From an uncultured Sphingomonadaceae bacterium (GTDB lineage: Bacteria; Pseudomonadota; Alphaproteobacteria; Sphingomonadales; Sphingomonadaceae), in the NCBI GenBank assembly GCA_947499975.1, contig CANMQE010000001.1, positions 868,001 to 932,000 on the forward strand: a stretch of 64,000 bases of DNA, given 5' to 3'. The notes beneath the pieces were generated by a model. It worked only from the letters and a program-made list of their open reading frames with translations, made no database searches and had not been told where the DNA came from. This document shows, piece by piece, positions 38,629-51,071 of the stretch. A program made the position numbers and the translations under genes. Positions within the stretch are counted from its first letter, which is position 1. Each line of letters opens with the position of its first letter.

Positions 38629-39486
38629 TCAGCACACCTCGGCGGTGTTTTCCGGTATCGGCCCGTCGGGCACGCGCGCGGGGTGCAGATGGAACGGGTC
38701 CGATGCCAGCCGGTGCGTATCGGGATAGACCTGCGTTAGCACCGCGAAGAGTGCCGGATCGTAGGCCTGCAGGTCCCGGTGGCCCAGTATCTGGCGTCCA
38801 TCCACCACCACCAGTTTGTTCGAATCGAACCAGAACTGCGTTCCCTCGGCCCAGTATTCGTGCAGCGTCGTCATGGCGTATTCGTCATGCCACAGGCCTT
38901 GCGCCTGCGCATTGGCATACGCCTCCTCAAGCTGGCGATAGAGCGCCGGATCGACCGCCTGAATGGCGTAGAGGATGGAATGGCCGAACTCGTGGACGAG
39001 GATCGTCTCGCCGTAATAGCGGCTTTCGCGCAGGCCTAGAACATCTTCCTCCGCCACCACGGTCCGCTCCCCGCCTATGCCGCGCACGCGCGCGTCCCAA
39101 TACTGCCTGTCGGTCAGGCTGCCGATGCGTTCGGCGTAATGCAGCCGCTCGCACCGCGTCAGGCGGGGATCGTCGGTATCGGGTTTGGTCCAGGTTGCGA
39201 ATTCCGGCAGGTCCAGCAAAGCCTCCTGCCGACCCATCACCGCAACGCGAATATCCTGCCGCTGCATCTCGGCGGCAAGGTCGGGCCGCTGCGACAGCAT
39301 TCCGCGCACCATGTCCCGCGCGGCAAGCAGCGCCTCGTCCTCCACCTGCGCGCTGGAGCGGATGGGCAAGCCTGCTGCCGTCACCTGCTTGGTGTAAAAG
39401 CCCGCTTCCTCGACCGGCTTTACGGTCGCGGCGCACCCTGCCAGCGGCAGCGCTGCCAGTGTCAACGCATACGATGCTGGCTTCAT
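38629..39486 (-). CDS. lipoprotein with HExxH metallopeptidase motif
   Basis: The 285-aa protein has a signal peptide ending in the lipobox LAGC and a candidate zinc site HEFGHS (His165-Glu166-His169), followed about 45 residues later by EYWAEGTQFWF (Glu210/Glu214), which could supply the third ligand. This spacing suggests a gluzincin-like fold. No named family was recognised. It is 8 bp downstream of sdhA on the same strand, a place where other genomes may carry sdhB, but its sequence is unrelated to SdhB. The cellular substrate is unknown. Confidence 0.7.
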   Translation of the reverse strand: MKPASYALTLAALPLAGCAATVKPVEEAGFYTKQVTAAGLPIRSSAQVEDEALLAARDMVRGMLSQRPDLAAEMQRQDIRVAVMGRQEALLDLPEFATWTKPDTDDPRLTRCERLHYAERIGSLTDRQYWDARVRGIGGERTVVAEEDVLGLRESRYYGETILVHEFGHSILYAIQAVDPALYRQLEEAYANAQAQGLWHDEYAMTTLHEYWAEGTQFWFDSNKLVVVDGRQILGHRDLQAYDPALFAVLTQVYPDTHRLASDPFHLHPARVPDGPIPENTAEVC

Positions 39487-39493
39487 CGCGTGA

Positions 39494-41326
39494 TCAGTAA
39501 ACGCGCTTCTTGGGCTCTATGTAGGCGATATCGTCCGTCAGCGTGTATTCGTGCACAGGGCGATAATCTACGCGGACGTCGCCGCTGCTGCCGCCCCACC
39601 CTTCAAACCATGCAGCCGTGTGCTTCATCCATTCGGCGTCGTTGCGATCGGGGAAATCCTCGTGCGCGTGGGCACCGCGGCTTTCCTTGCGGTTCTCGGC
39701 AGACGACATGGTGACGACGGCCTGCGACATCAGATTGTCCAGTTCCATCGTCTCGATCAGGTCCGAATTCCAGATCAGCGAACGGTCATGCACCTTGATG
39801 TCCTGCATCCGCTTATTCGTTTCAGCAAGCGACTTCACGCCTGCTGCCATCAGTTCGCTGTCGCGGAACACGGCGGCGTGCTTCTGCATGGTCTGCTGCA
39901 TTTCCTTGCGCACTTCGGCGGTGGGAGAGCCCCCATCGGCATGGCGGAAATGGTCGAGGCGGGTCAGCGCGAAATCGGCGCTGTCGGCGGCCAGTTCGTC
40001 ATGGCTCTGGCCAGGCTTGATCAGTTCCTTCAGGCGGAAACCGGTCGCCCGGCCAAACACCACGAGGTCGATCAGCGAGTTGGAGCCGAGACGGTTGGCA
40101 CCGTGCACGGACACGCAGGCTGCTTCGCCCACGGCGAAAAGGCCCGGCACCACGGCATCGGGATTGCCATCCGCGCCGATGGTGACGACTTCGCCGTGAT
40201 AGTTACACGGAATGCCGCCCATGTTGTAATGCACGGTGGGCGTCACCGGCAGCGGCTGGCGCGTCAGGTCGACACCGGCAAAGATCTTGCCGCTTTCGGT
40301 GATGCCCGGCAGGCGCTGGGCCAGCACGTCAGGCGCAATGTGATCGAGGTGCAGGAAGATGTGGTCGCCATCCGGCCCCACGCCGCGTCCTTCGCGCATT
40401 TCCAGCGCCATGGATCGCGATACCACGTCGCGGCTGGCGAGATCCTTTGCCGATGGTGCGTAGCGTTCCATGAAACGCTCACCCTCGGAATTGGTGAGAT
40501 AGCCGCCTTCGCCGCGCGCGCCCTCTGTAATCAGCACGCCCGCGCCGTAGATGCCGGTGGGGTGGAACTGCACGAACTCCATGTCCTGCAACGGCAGGCC
40601 AGCGCGCAGCACCATGCCGCCGCCATCGCCCGTGCAGGTGTGGGCAGAAGTCGCGGTGAAATAACAGCGACCGTAGCCGCCCGTCGCCAGCACCACGCCG
40701 TGGCTGCGGAAGCGGTGGATCGTGCCGTCGTCCAGGCACATGGCGATTACGCCAACGCACACGCCATCTTTCATGATGAGGTCGATGGCGAAATATTCGA
40801 TGTAGAAATCCGCGCTGTACTTCAGGCTCTGCTGGTAGAGCGCGTGGAGCATGGCGTGGCCGGTACGGTCTGCCGCGGCGCAGGTGCGCTGCACGGGCGG
40901 GCCTTCGCCCATGTTCTGCATGTGGCCACCGAACGGGCGCTGGTAGATCGTGCCGTCATCGTTGCGGCTGAAAGGCACGCCCGCATGCTCCAGCTCGTAC
41001 ACCGCCTGCGGCGCCTCCCGCGCGAGATATTCGATGGCGTCCTGGTCGCCCAGCCAGTCTGCGCCCTTCACCGTGTCATACATGTGCCATGACCAGTGAT
41101 CGGGCGTGTTGTTGCCCAGCGAGGCAGCGATGCCGCCCTGCGCTGCTACGGTGTGGCTGCGGGTGGGGAACACCTTGGAGATGTTGGCCGTCTTCAGGCC
41201 GGCTTCGGCGGCGCCCATCGTGGCGCGCAGGCCGGAGCCGCCCGCACCGACCACCACCACATCATAGGTATGATCGATAATCGGATAGGCGCGGCCGTTG
41301 ATTTCGAAAGTCTCTTTGCGGGCCAT
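39494..41326 (-). CDS. sdhA: succinate dehydrogenase flavoprotein subunit
   Basis: SdhA oxidises succinate to fumarate in the citric acid cycle and complex II. The 610-aa flavoprotein has the FAD motif [12 protein letters not shown], the covalent-FAD His in [30 protein letters not shown] and [17 protein letters not shown]. It is the third gene of sdhC-sdhD-sdhA (ATGA overlap with sdhD). The iron-sulfur subunit gene is not in this window. Confidence 0.96.
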   Translation of the reverse strand: MARKETFEINGRAYPIIDHTYDVVVVGAGGSGLRATMGAAEAGLKTANISKVFPTRSHTVAAQGGIAASLGNNTPDHWSWHMYDTVKGADWLGDQDAIEYLAREAPQAVYELEHAGVPFSRNDDGTIYQRPFGGHMQNMGEGPPVQRTCAAADRTGHAMLHALYQQSLKYSADFYIEYFAIDLIMKDGVCVGVIAMCLDDGTIHRFRSHGVVLATGGYGRCYFTATSAHTCTGDGGGMVLRAGLPLQDMEFVQFHPTGIYGAGVLITEGARGEGGYLTNSEGERFMERYAPSAKDLASRDVVSRSMALEMREGRGVGPDGDHIFLHLDHIAPDVLAQRLPGITESGKIFAGVDLTRQPLPVTPTVHYNMGGIPCNYHGEVVTIGADGNPDAVVPGLFAVGEAACVSVHGANRLGSNSLIDLVVFGRATGFRLKELIKPGQSHDELAADSADFALTRLDHFRHADGGSPTAEVRKEMQQTMQKHAAVFRDSELMAAGVKSLAETNKRMQDIKVHDRSLIWNSDLIETMELDNLMSQAVVTMSSAENRKESRGAHAHEDFPDRNDAEWMKHTAAWFEGWGGSSGDVRVDYRPVHEYTLTDDIAYIEPKKRVY

Positions 41327-41715
41327 CAGGCGGCTCCTCCGGAGAAGGCAAGGCTGGCGATGCAGAACAGGCCGAAAGCGGCCCCTGCAAAGCTGGCGAT
41401 ATTGAGGACGAGAATGGCGGCAAACTTGCTGCCGGCTTCGTGGATATAATCCTCCACCAGCACCTGCAGGCCGAGGCGTGCGTGCCAGAAGGTGGAGATC
41501 ACCAGCAGCGCCATCATGAAGGCGGGCAGCGGGGAGGACAGCCAGCCCGCGATCGAGGCGTAGGAATAGTCGCTCATCAGCACCAGCGAGATGCCGAGAA
41601 ACAGCACCGACACCAGATTGCCGATCGCGGTGAAACGCTGCATCAGCCAGTGATGAGCACCCTCGTGGGAAGCGCCCAGGCCGCGTACCCGGCCGATCGA
41701 AGTTCCGTTACCCAT
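41326..41715 (-). CDS. sdhD: succinate dehydrogenase membrane anchor subunit
   Basis: The 129-aa protein has three transmembrane helices and the conserved [18 protein letters not shown] segment that binds heme and quinone. [14 protein letters not shown] at ATG 41715 is the start; longer upstream codons overlap the sdhC gene. It overlaps sdhA by one codon edge. Confidence 0.92.
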   Translation of the reverse strand: MGNGTSIGRVRGLGASHEGAHHWLMQRFTAIGNLVSVLFLGISLVLMSDYSYASIAGWLSSPLPAFMMALLVISTFWHARLGLQVLVEDYIHEAGSKFAAILVLNIASFAGAAFGLFCIASLAFSGGAA

Positions 41716-41726
41716 ATTCTCTCGTC

Positions 41727-42107
41727 CTAGCGCAGCAGGATGAAGGCCCAGAAGGCCACCGTAAGCACAATGCCCATGACCATAGAGATCACGGACCATG
41801 TGCGATTGGATTCGATTTCGTAACCCGCGCCCATATCCAGCACGAAGTGCCGCAGGCCGGAGGACATGTGAGTGAAGAACGCCCAGGTCAGACCGATCAG
41901 CACCACCATGCCATACCAGGCGGAGGCGTGGCCGTGGAACGTCTCGTAAGCGGCAGGCCCACTGGCAAGCGCGCCCAGCCACCAGAGCAATACGCCCAGC
42001 CCGACGAGTGCCATCCCGTCGCCGGAAACGCGGTGAAGGATGGAGACCGCCATATGCGGACCCCATTTCCAGATTTGCAGATGCGGTGAAAGCGGGCGGT
42101 TGGCCAT
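41727..42107 (-). CDS. sdhC: succinate dehydrogenase cytochrome b556 subunit
   Basis: The 126-aa protein has three helices and the heme-ligand region HMSSGLRHFVLDMG plus SILHRVSGDGMALVGLG near residue 23, the SdhC signature. The start at 42107 (MANRPLSPHLQIWKW) is standard for the family. It opens the sdhC-sdhD-sdhA unit. Confidence 0.92.
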   Translation of the reverse strand: MANRPLSPHLQIWKWGPHMAVSILHRVSGDGMALVGLGVLLWWLGALASGPAAYETFHGHASAWYGMVVLIGLTWAFFTHMSSGLRHFVLDMGAGYEIESNRTWSVISMVMGIVLTVAFWAFILLR

Positions 42108-42249
42108 TGCGTGTCCCGTTGGTTGCGGATTTGCGCCCCATCTAGCGCATGTAGCGCGCGTGGCAAGCCGACCTTGGGCCATATCCCTGTTTTGAGAGGG
42201 TCCTGCATCCCCTTTCCCCCTGCCCTGCCCCTCGCTATGAGCGCAAGTC

Positions 42250-42960
42250 ATGACCAATATTCTCGTAACCGGCAGCAGCCGCGGCATCGGCCAGGCCATC
42301 GCGGATCAGCTTGCAGAACGCGATTGCAACGTGATGGGCCACGCCACGCGCGCCTTGGATTCGCGCACCATCGCGGCAGACTTCGCCGATCCTCCCGCTC
42401 CGCAGATATTGTGGGAAGAGGCGCTGGACCGACTGGACGGACGCATAGACGTGCTGGTGAACAATGCCGGCCTGTTCGAACAGATCCCCCTGCACGCCAG
42501 CGATATCGAGTGGCTGGACCGGTGGGAGGATACGCTGCGCATCAACCTGACGGCCGCCGCCCAGCTTTCCCGCTTTGCCGTGCGCCACTGGCAGGATCGC
42601 CAGAGCGCGGGCCGCATCGTCCACATCGCCAGCCGCGCGGCCTATCGCGGCGACAGCCCGGCGCACTGGCATTACGCCGCGGCCAAGGGCGGCATGGTGG
42701 CAATGCACAAGACCATCGCCCGCGCCTACGCCAGCGAAGGCATCCTGTCCTTCGCGATCACCCCCGGCTTTACCGACACCAGCATGGCGGGCGATTACCT
42801 CGACAGTCGCGGCGGCCCCGGCCTGCTGGCCGACATCCCGCTGGGCCGCGTGGCAGAGCCGGAGGAGATCGCCGATATCGCGGTGTTCTGCTGCCTTGAC
42901 GCGCCGCCCAGCATGACGGGCGCCGTCATCGATGCCAACGGCGCGAGCTATGTCCGCTAG
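42250..42960 (+). CDS. SDR-family oxidoreductase
   Basis: The 236-aa classical SDR has VTGSSRGIGQA, NNAGLFEQIPL, the active site IASRAAYRGDSPAHWHYAAAKG (Ser and Tyr-X3-Lys) and TPGFTDTSMAG. The substrate cannot be told; it resembles 3-oxoacyl-ACP-reductase-type SDRs. The next gene starts 11 bp before its stop, so the two are linked. Confidence 0.87.
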   Translation: MTNILVTGSSRGIGQAIADQLAERDCNVMGHATRALDSRTIAADFADPPAPQILWEEALDRLDGRIDVLVNNAGLFEQIPLHASDIEWLDRWEDTLRINLTAAAQLSRFAVRHWQDRQSAGRIVHIASRAAYRGDSPAHWHYAAAKGGMVAMHKTIARAYASEGILSFAITPGFTDTSMAGDYLDSRGGPGLLADIPLGRVAEPEEIADIAVFCCLDAPPSMTGAVIDANGASYVR

Positions 42961-43894
42961 GCCCATCAGAACCCTGGCCATATCGCTGGCCATTCCGGCA
43001 CTGATGGCCGCCTGCGTCGCCCCGCAGCCACCCGTGCCCGCCGCCAGTGCCAGCGTGCTGGAAACCGCGCGCATAAATGCCCCGCCCGGCAGCAGCTGGG
43101 CGCAGGATTGCACCGATTGGGACGATTGGGACAAGCGCGCGCAGCCCTTCCGCGTGCACGGCAACACCTATCACGTGGGCACCTGCGGCATTTCCGCCGT
43201 CCTCGTCGCCGGGCCGCAGGGCCACGTGTTGATCGACAGCGGCACGCGCGAGGGCGCGCGCGTCGTCCTCAGCAATATCCGCACGCTGGGCTTCCAGCCG
43301 CAGAACGTGCGCGCCGTGCTGACCAGCCACGAGCATTACGATCACGTCGGCGGATTGTGGTGGATCCACCAGAACACCGGCGCGGCCGTCCGCACGTCTC
43401 CCGCAGCGCAGCAGGTAATCCAGAGTGGAGAGGCCGATCCGGCCGATCCCCAATTTGGCATGCACGCGCCCATGCGCGCCCTGCCTGCCAATGTCGTCTC
43501 TGCCGTCGTACCGGGGCAGCCCGTCACCATTGCCGGCCTCACCTTTCTGCCTGTTGCCACGCCCGGCCACACGCCTGGCGCGCTGACGTGGCAATGGGAA
43601 AGCTGCGAGGGCAGCGATTGCCGCAGTATCGCCTATGCCGACAGCCTCTCCGCCGTCAGCCGCGACGATTACCGTTTCTCCGACCATCCCGATTACGTGC
43701 AATCCTATCGCGACGGGCTAAACCGCCTCGCATCGCTGGATTGCGACGTTCTGTTGACGCCGCACCCCTCGGCCAGCGGAATGCGGGACAAGCTGGTGGC
43801 GGGAGACATTGCCGGAGGCATGGATTGCGCCGCCTATGCGGCAGACCGTCTGGCCTTACTGGACCAACGCCTTTCACAGGAAACAACGCCATGA
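42950..43894 (+). CDS. subclass B3-type metallo-beta-lactamase-fold lipoprotein
   Basis: The 314-aa exported protein has a signal peptide ending in MAAC, a possible lipobox. It has the complete B3 zinc set: HEHYDH (His127, His129, Asp131, His132), His207 in PGHTPG, and His272 in TPHPS. ADSLSAVS, following the HTPG motif, is also typical of B3 enzymes. Hydrolysis of beta-lactams is possible but not shown; B3-like chromosomal proteins are common in this order. It is cotranscribed with the SDR and prmA. Confidence 0.86.
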   Translation: MSARPIRTLAISLAIPALMAACVAPQPPVPAASASVLETARINAPPGSSWAQDCTDWDDWDKRAQPFRVHGNTYHVGTCGISAVLVAGPQGHVLIDSGTREGARVVLSNIRTLGFQPQNVRAVLTSHEHYDHVGGLWWIHQNTGAAVRTSPAAQQVIQSGEADPADPQFGMHAPMRALPANVVSAVVPGQPVTIAGLTFLPVATPGHTPGALTWQWESCEGSDCRSIAYADSLSAVSRDDYRFSDHPDYVQSYRDGLNRLASLDCDVLLTPHPSASGMRDKLVAGDIAGGMDCAAYAADRLALLDQRLSQETTP

Positions 43895-44796
43895 GCTGGA
43901 AACTATCGACGATCGCCAGCAAGGAGGCGGTGGAGACGGCGCTGGACCGGCGTGACGAGATCATCGGCTGGGACGAGACGATAGTGCTCACCGGCTTCGA
44001 AGTCGATCCGAAGGAGCCCGATACCTGGCGGCTGGACGCCTATACGCAGGCAAAGCCGACTGACGAGGATCGGGCAGCGGTCCATTCCCTGTTCGATAAA
44101 CCCGCACCGCCGATCCTGGCAGAGGAATTGCCCGATGCCGACTGGGTAAGCGAAAGCCAGAAGGGCGTCGATCCGATCCGCGCGGGCCGTTTCCGCGTGC
44201 GCACGCCCGAACACGCAGCCACCAACGCCAGCGGCATCAGCGAATTCGTGATTCCGGCCGCCCAGGCCTTCGGCACCGGCCAGCACGAAACCACCGCCGG
44301 CTGCCTGGAAATGCTGGATGCGATGCACGGACAGGGCCTTCGCCCGAGCACCGTGGCAGACATCGGCACCGGCACCGGCCTGCTGGCCTTTGCCGCTCTG
44401 GACCTATGGCCCCAGTCAAGGGCCATCGCCAGTGATATCGATCCGGTGTGCGGCCCTGCGGTGCTCGGCAATTGCGAGATGAACCACATTGCGGTGGGCA
44501 CCGGACGCGGAGAGCTGGCCATGGTGATCGCCGATGGCATGGACGATCCCGCGCTGCAGTCCCGAACGCCGTTCGACCTGCTGATTGCCAATATCCTCGC
44601 CAGTCCGCTGATCGAGATGGCACCCGATTTTGCCGATGCCGTGGCCCCGCGCGGCAGCATCCTCCTGGCCGGCCTGCTGGAACGGCAGGAAAAGAACGTA
44701 CGCGCCGCCTATCTCAAGGCCGGTTTCCGCCTGCATCGCCGAATCGTGAAAGGCGACTGGAGCATCCTGTGGCTGCGGCACCGCTTTCGGGCGTGA
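43891..44796 (+). CDS. prmA: ribosomal protein L11 methyltransferase
   Basis: PrmA trimethylates ribosomal protein L11. The 301-aa enzyme has an N-terminal substrate domain and the SAM domain (VIPAAQAFGTGQHETTAGCLEML, DIGTGTGLLAFAA, DLLIANILASPLIEMAP), which are family hallmarks. ATG 43891 overlaps the TGA of the B3 protein, setting the start; longer frames upstream are the previous gene out of frame. Confidence 0.94.
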   Translation: MSWKLSTIASKEAVETALDRRDEIIGWDETIVLTGFEVDPKEPDTWRLDAYTQAKPTDEDRAAVHSLFDKPAPPILAEELPDADWVSESQKGVDPIRAGRFRVRTPEHAATNASGISEFVIPAAQAFGTGQHETTAGCLEMLDAMHGQGLRPSTVADIGTGTGLLAFAALDLWPQSRAIASDIDPVCGPAVLGNCEMNHIAVGTGRGELAMVIADGMDDPALQSRTPFDLLIANILASPLIEMAPDFADAVAPRGSILLAGLLERQEKNVRAAYLKAGFRLHRRIVKGDWSILWLRHRFRA

Positions 44797-45527
44797 TCCC
44801 TCGCCTGCGGCGCATCGCACTGGGCATCGTCTGCATGCTGCTGCTGTTTGCTGCGGGATATCCGCTGGCAGGCTGGATCGGCAGTTCCATCCCCGAAAAC
44901 GGCGATACCGATGCCGAGGTCGTCCATCCGGGCGGCACCGTGCGCATCATGGTGGAAACCAACGGTACGCACACCGGTATCGTCGTGCCTGTGATGACGT
45001 CAGTGAAGGACTGGCGCACCACTTTTCCCAGCGCCGCAATGCCTGCCTTCAACGGCGAAATGCCCACCCATCTCTCCATCGGCTGGGGAGAGCGCGAGGT
45101 GTTCATGAACGTGGCGACATGGGGCGATCTGAAGGCAGGAACCGTGCTGCGCATTGCCACGACGGGCGGCGATGCCCTGATGCGGGTCAGCGGCTATGTG
45201 CGCCCCATGGCCGGGCCCAATCACCGCCCTCTGGAAATCTCCGTCGCCCAGTATGAAAGGCTCGTCGAAGCGATAGAGCGTCCGCTGCCCAGACTGCGGC
45301 CCGGCAAACGCCGCCAGATGCTGCGCGGGGCGTATGGTGATGATACCTATTACGAGGCATCCGGCACCTATACGCTGATCAACACCTGCAACACCTGGGT
45401 TGGCGACACGTTAGCCGATGCAGGCATCGAAATGGGCATGTGGACACCTTTCGCTGGCGGCGTGATGAAATGGATCCCGCAGCCGGAAGTGTCTGAACCG
45501 CCACGTTTTCAATCGCTAACAAGCTAG
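44793..45527 (+). CDS. DUF2459 / TIGR02117-family membrane-anchored protein
   Basis: The 244-aa protein has one N-terminal transmembrane helix (about 7-27) and the segment VETNGTHTGIVVP, a mark of the DUF2459 family, then LSIGWGEREVFMN and CNTWVGDTLADAGI with a conserved Cys-Asn. The function is unknown; the Cys/His pattern has the look of a papain-type or NlpC-like hydrolase, which is inference. The start is the GTG at 44793, whose GTGA overlap with prmA indicates coupling. Confidence 0.82.
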   Translation: MIPRLRRIALGIVCMLLLFAAGYPLAGWIGSSIPENGDTDAEVVHPGGTVRIMVETNGTHTGIVVPVMTSVKDWRTTFPSAAMPAFNGEMPTHLSIGWGEREVFMNVATWGDLKAGTVLRIATTGGDALMRVSGYVRPMAGPNHRPLEISVAQYERLVEAIERPLPRLRPGKRRQMLRGAYGDDTYYEASGTYTLINTCNTWVGDTLADAGIEMGMWTPFAGGVMKWIPQPEVSEPPRFQSLTS

Positions 45528-45561
45528 GTTAAATCCCCATAAAGACTTTCGAACTCTGACC

Positions 45562-45588
45562 TTGTAGCTTACGCACTTGCAATATAAT
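45562..45588 (+). promoter_or_regulatory. candidate promoter of PilZ gene 2
   Basis: TTGTAG (45562-45567) and a perfect TATAAT (45583-45588) lie in the AT-rich gap before the PilZ gene. The spacer of 15 bp is short, so the -35 assignment is weak while the -10 is convincing. Confidence 0.4.
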
Positions 45589-45627
45589 TGTCGGTCGCAA
45601 TCAACGATATCTAGGGAAAACAAAGAG

Positions 45628-45951
45628 ATGGTAGAGCGCAGCGCAGAGCGGCACGATATTTCGATCGTCGGCAAACTGCGCACCGGCACGGGCAAACGCG
45701 ATGTGACGATCGTGGACCTGTCGGATCAAGGGTGTCGCATCTTCGATCGCATGGGCCACCTGCCGCAGGATCTTGCGGTGACGATCAAGATCGGCCCTGT
45801 CGGGCCCGTGGATGCGACGGTCCGCTGGAAAGAGCAGCCCTATGCGGGCCTCGCATTCGACCGTCCGCTCTATCCCGCCGTGTTGGATCATATCCGCGAT
45901 CATTTCGATCTCCGCCACCTCGGCAGGGGACAGATCGAAAAGCCGGTCTAG
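45628..45951 (+). CDS. PilZ-domain protein 2
   Basis: The 107-aa protein has the c-di-GMP motifs RSAER and DLSDQG (DxSxxG) with VDATVRWKEQPYAGLAF closing the barrel. No other domain is present. ATG 45628 follows an AGGGAAA-type site and removes an N-terminal stretch lacking PilZ character. Its target is unknown. Confidence 0.82.
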   Translation: MVERSAERHDISIVGKLRTGTGKRDVTIVDLSDQGCRIFDRMGHLPQDLAVTIKIGPVGPVDATVRWKEQPYAGLAFDRPLYPAVLDHIRDHFDLRHLGRGQIEKPV

Positions 45952-46032
45952 CACAGGCGCAGCCTTCGCCGGAACGCTCCGGCTTGCGCCTCATTCCTTT
46001 TGCAGACCTGTAATCCTGCGAAAGACACCTCC

Positions 46033-46704
46033 ATGACCAAGACCCTTCTCATCACCGGCGCCTCCACTGGCATCGGCGAAGCCACCGCTCGCGCAGCCGT
46101 AAAGGCCGGGTGGAACGTCGCCTTGCTGGCCCGCTCCGAAGACAAGCTGAATTCACTGGCAGACGAGCTGGGCGAAGCCGCATTCGCCGTGCCCTGTGAC
46201 GTGACGGACCGGGACGCGCTGAACGATGCCGTCACCAGCACGGTCGATCATTTCGGCGGGCTGGACGCGGTGTTCGCGAATGCGGGCAAGGGTGTGGAGA
46301 ACGCTGGCGTCGAGAATGGCGATCCGCAGGAATGGCACGACATGATCCATCTGAACGTGATGGCCGTCCTTTACACCGCCCATGCGACGCTACCGCATAT
46401 GCGCAAGACGCAGGGCATGTTCATCGTCACCGGATCGAAGGCCGGACGCGATCACATGAAGGGCTCCATCTACGGCGCCACGAAATGGTTCGTTCACGGG
46501 TTTGCCGGAAACCTAGCTGAGGAAATGCGCGAATGGGGTGGCCGCTGCACCGTGATTTCGCCCGGCATGGTGGACACGCCTTTCTTCGACGAAGCGAAAC
46601 CGACAAAGCTGCAGCCCGCTGACATTGCCGATGCGGTGGTGTTCGCGCTGGGCCAGCGCGACACCTCGTCCATCCGCGAAATTCACCTGATGCCGAACGA
46701 CTAG
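46033..46704 (+). CDS. SDR-family oxidoreductase
   Basis: This short-chain dehydrogenase of 223 aa has ITGASTGIGEAT, FANAGKG, TGSKAGRDHMKGSIYGATKW (Ser and Tyr-X3-Lys) and SPGMVDTPFFD. It resembles YdfG-type serine/3-hydroxy-acid dehydrogenases, though specificity is not certain. ATG 46033 begins directly with the beta strand of the Rossmann fold. It is convergent with ligA, with 1 bp between the stops. Confidence 0.87.
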   Translation: MTKTLLITGASTGIGEATARAAVKAGWNVALLARSEDKLNSLADELGEAAFAVPCDVTDRDALNDAVTSTVDHFGGLDAVFANAGKGVENAGVENGDPQEWHDMIHLNVMAVLYTAHATLPHMRKTQGMFIVTGSKAGRDHMKGSIYGATKWFVHGFAGNLAEEMREWGGRCTVISPGMVDTPFFDEAKPTKLQPADIADAVVFALGQRDTSSIREIHLMPND

Positions 46705-46705
46705 C

Positions 46706-49265
<2,560 letters not shown>

Positions 49266-49266
<1 letters not shown>

Positions 49267-50945
49267 CACACCCCCTCCAGCAGTCTGTCTGCCTGTGCGC
49301 GGGCCTCCGCGGTGATTTCCGCACCTGACAGCATACGCGCGATTTCTTCCTGTCGACCGGCATCGTCCAGCAGGCCGACTGAGGTTTTGGTTACCGTCCC
49401 TTCGGAGGACTTGGCGATCATGTAATGCATCTGCCCGCGCGCGGCGACCTGCGGGGAATGGGTGACGGCCAGCAATTGCCCGCTTTCCGCGCCTGACCCT
49501 GCCGCCAGCCGCGCCAGCCTTTCGCCGATCGCGCTGGCCACCGCGCCGCCCACGCCGCGATCGATCTCGTCGAAGATCACCGTGGCCGCGCCGCCCTGCT
49601 CTGCCAGCGCCACCTTCAGCGCGAGGATGAAGCGGGAAAGCTCACCGCCAGAGGCAATCTTGTTGAGCGGGGCGAAATCGGCGCCGGGATTGGTGGCAAT
49701 AAGGAACTCCACAGCGTCCATGCCCTGCGGCCCCCATTTTTCCTCCGGCTGCTCTGCCACCGCCGTCTTGAAGCGGGCAGCATCCAGCTTCAGCGGCGCG
49801 AGTTCTGCGGCCACCGCCTCGTCCAGTTGCATGGCAGAGGTGACGCGATTGGCATGCAGCGCCTCTGCCCGCGCACGGTACACCTCGTGGGCATCGCGCT
49901 CCGCCTTTTCCAGATCGGCGAGATCGGCATCGCCCTGCTCTATCGCATCCAGCTTTGCCCGCATCTCGCGCATCACTTCGGGCAGATCGTCCACCTGGCA
50001 TGAATGCTTCCGCGCCAGCGCCCGCAGTTCGAACAGGCGCGTCTCGATCCGGTCCAGTTCCAGCGGGTCATGCTGCATGGCCTCGGCGGCGGCCTGCAGC
50101 TTCTCCTCCGCCTCGCCCGCCTCGATCACCGCGCGGTCCAGCGCGCCGAGAGCCTCTGCCAGCAGCGGGTGTTCTTCGGCGATGCGATCCAGCTTGCGAG
50201 CCGCAACGCGCAGGGATGCCAGCGGCGAATCCGATCCGTCCCACACGGTGCGCAGGTCTTCCAGATCACCCGCCAGCTTCTCGCCTTTCTGCATATCGGC
50301 GCGGGCATTGGCGAGGGTTTCCTCCTCGCCTTCCTCAGGCTCGATATTCGTGAGTTCGGAGAGATGGGCCAGCAGCAGGTCCTGATCCGCGCGTGCCTGT
50401 TCGATCGAACCGCGGGCGTCCTCCAGCTTTTCGCGTGCCGCGCGCCAATCGCTCCAGGCCGCTGAAACACCGGCCACGTCCGCCCCGGCATAGCGATCCA
50501 GCAAGGCGCGGTGCCCGCGCGGGTTTACCAGGCCGCGATCATCGTGCTGGCCGTGCAGTTCCACCAGCGCGCCCGCCAGCGATCGCAGCAGGGCAACGCC
50601 CACAGGCTGATCGTTCACGAATGCCTTGGATCCGCCATCTGCCTTCAGACGGCGGCGGATGATCAGCGGCTCTCCCGGTTCTACGTCAACCTCCGCATCG
50701 TCCAGGGCATCGCGCACGGAAGCAGGCAACGCGGCAAATTCGAAACTGGCGGTAACGCTCGCCTGGTCCTCCCCTGCCCGCACGAGGCCGGAATCGGCGC
50801 GATCGCCCAAAACCAGGCCCAGCGCATCGAGCAGGATTGATTTGCCCGCACCCGTTTCGCCTGTCAGCACGCCCAGCCCCGGCCCGAAGGCGAGGTCCAG
50901 CGCCTCGATCAGCACGATGTTCCGGATAGAAAGCGCGGTGAGCAT
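49266..50945 (-). CDS. recN: DNA repair protein RecN
   Basis: RecN is an SMC-like ATPase in double-strand break repair. The 559-aa protein has Walker A GETGAGKS near residue 30, long coiled-coil arms (about 180-370) and the C-terminal signature plus Walker B (SGGELSRF, TVIFDEIDRGVGGAVA), with a final HSPQVAARG. ATG 50945 is preferred because the upstream extension is not RecN-like. It is the first gene of the recN-lipoprotein-ligA operon. Confidence 0.94.
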
Positions 50946-51071
50946 AAGCACACCGGCTTTACGTTGCAGCCTCGCGCAGCGCAACGATTGCCATGTGCCA
51001 AAGGGTGGACGGTAAGAATTATTTAACCATCGATTGGCAAACTGATGCCGAACAGAGGGATTTTTGCCGCC

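Noticed and set aside
39551..41092. 513-codon plus-strand frame opposite sdhA
   Set aside because: SdhA is complete on the other strand with all flavin motifs; the frame is compositional.
42950..43894. Acquired antibiotic-resistance gene
   Set aside because: The gene sits in a tight chromosomal operon with matching codon style and no mobile element; it is more likely resident.
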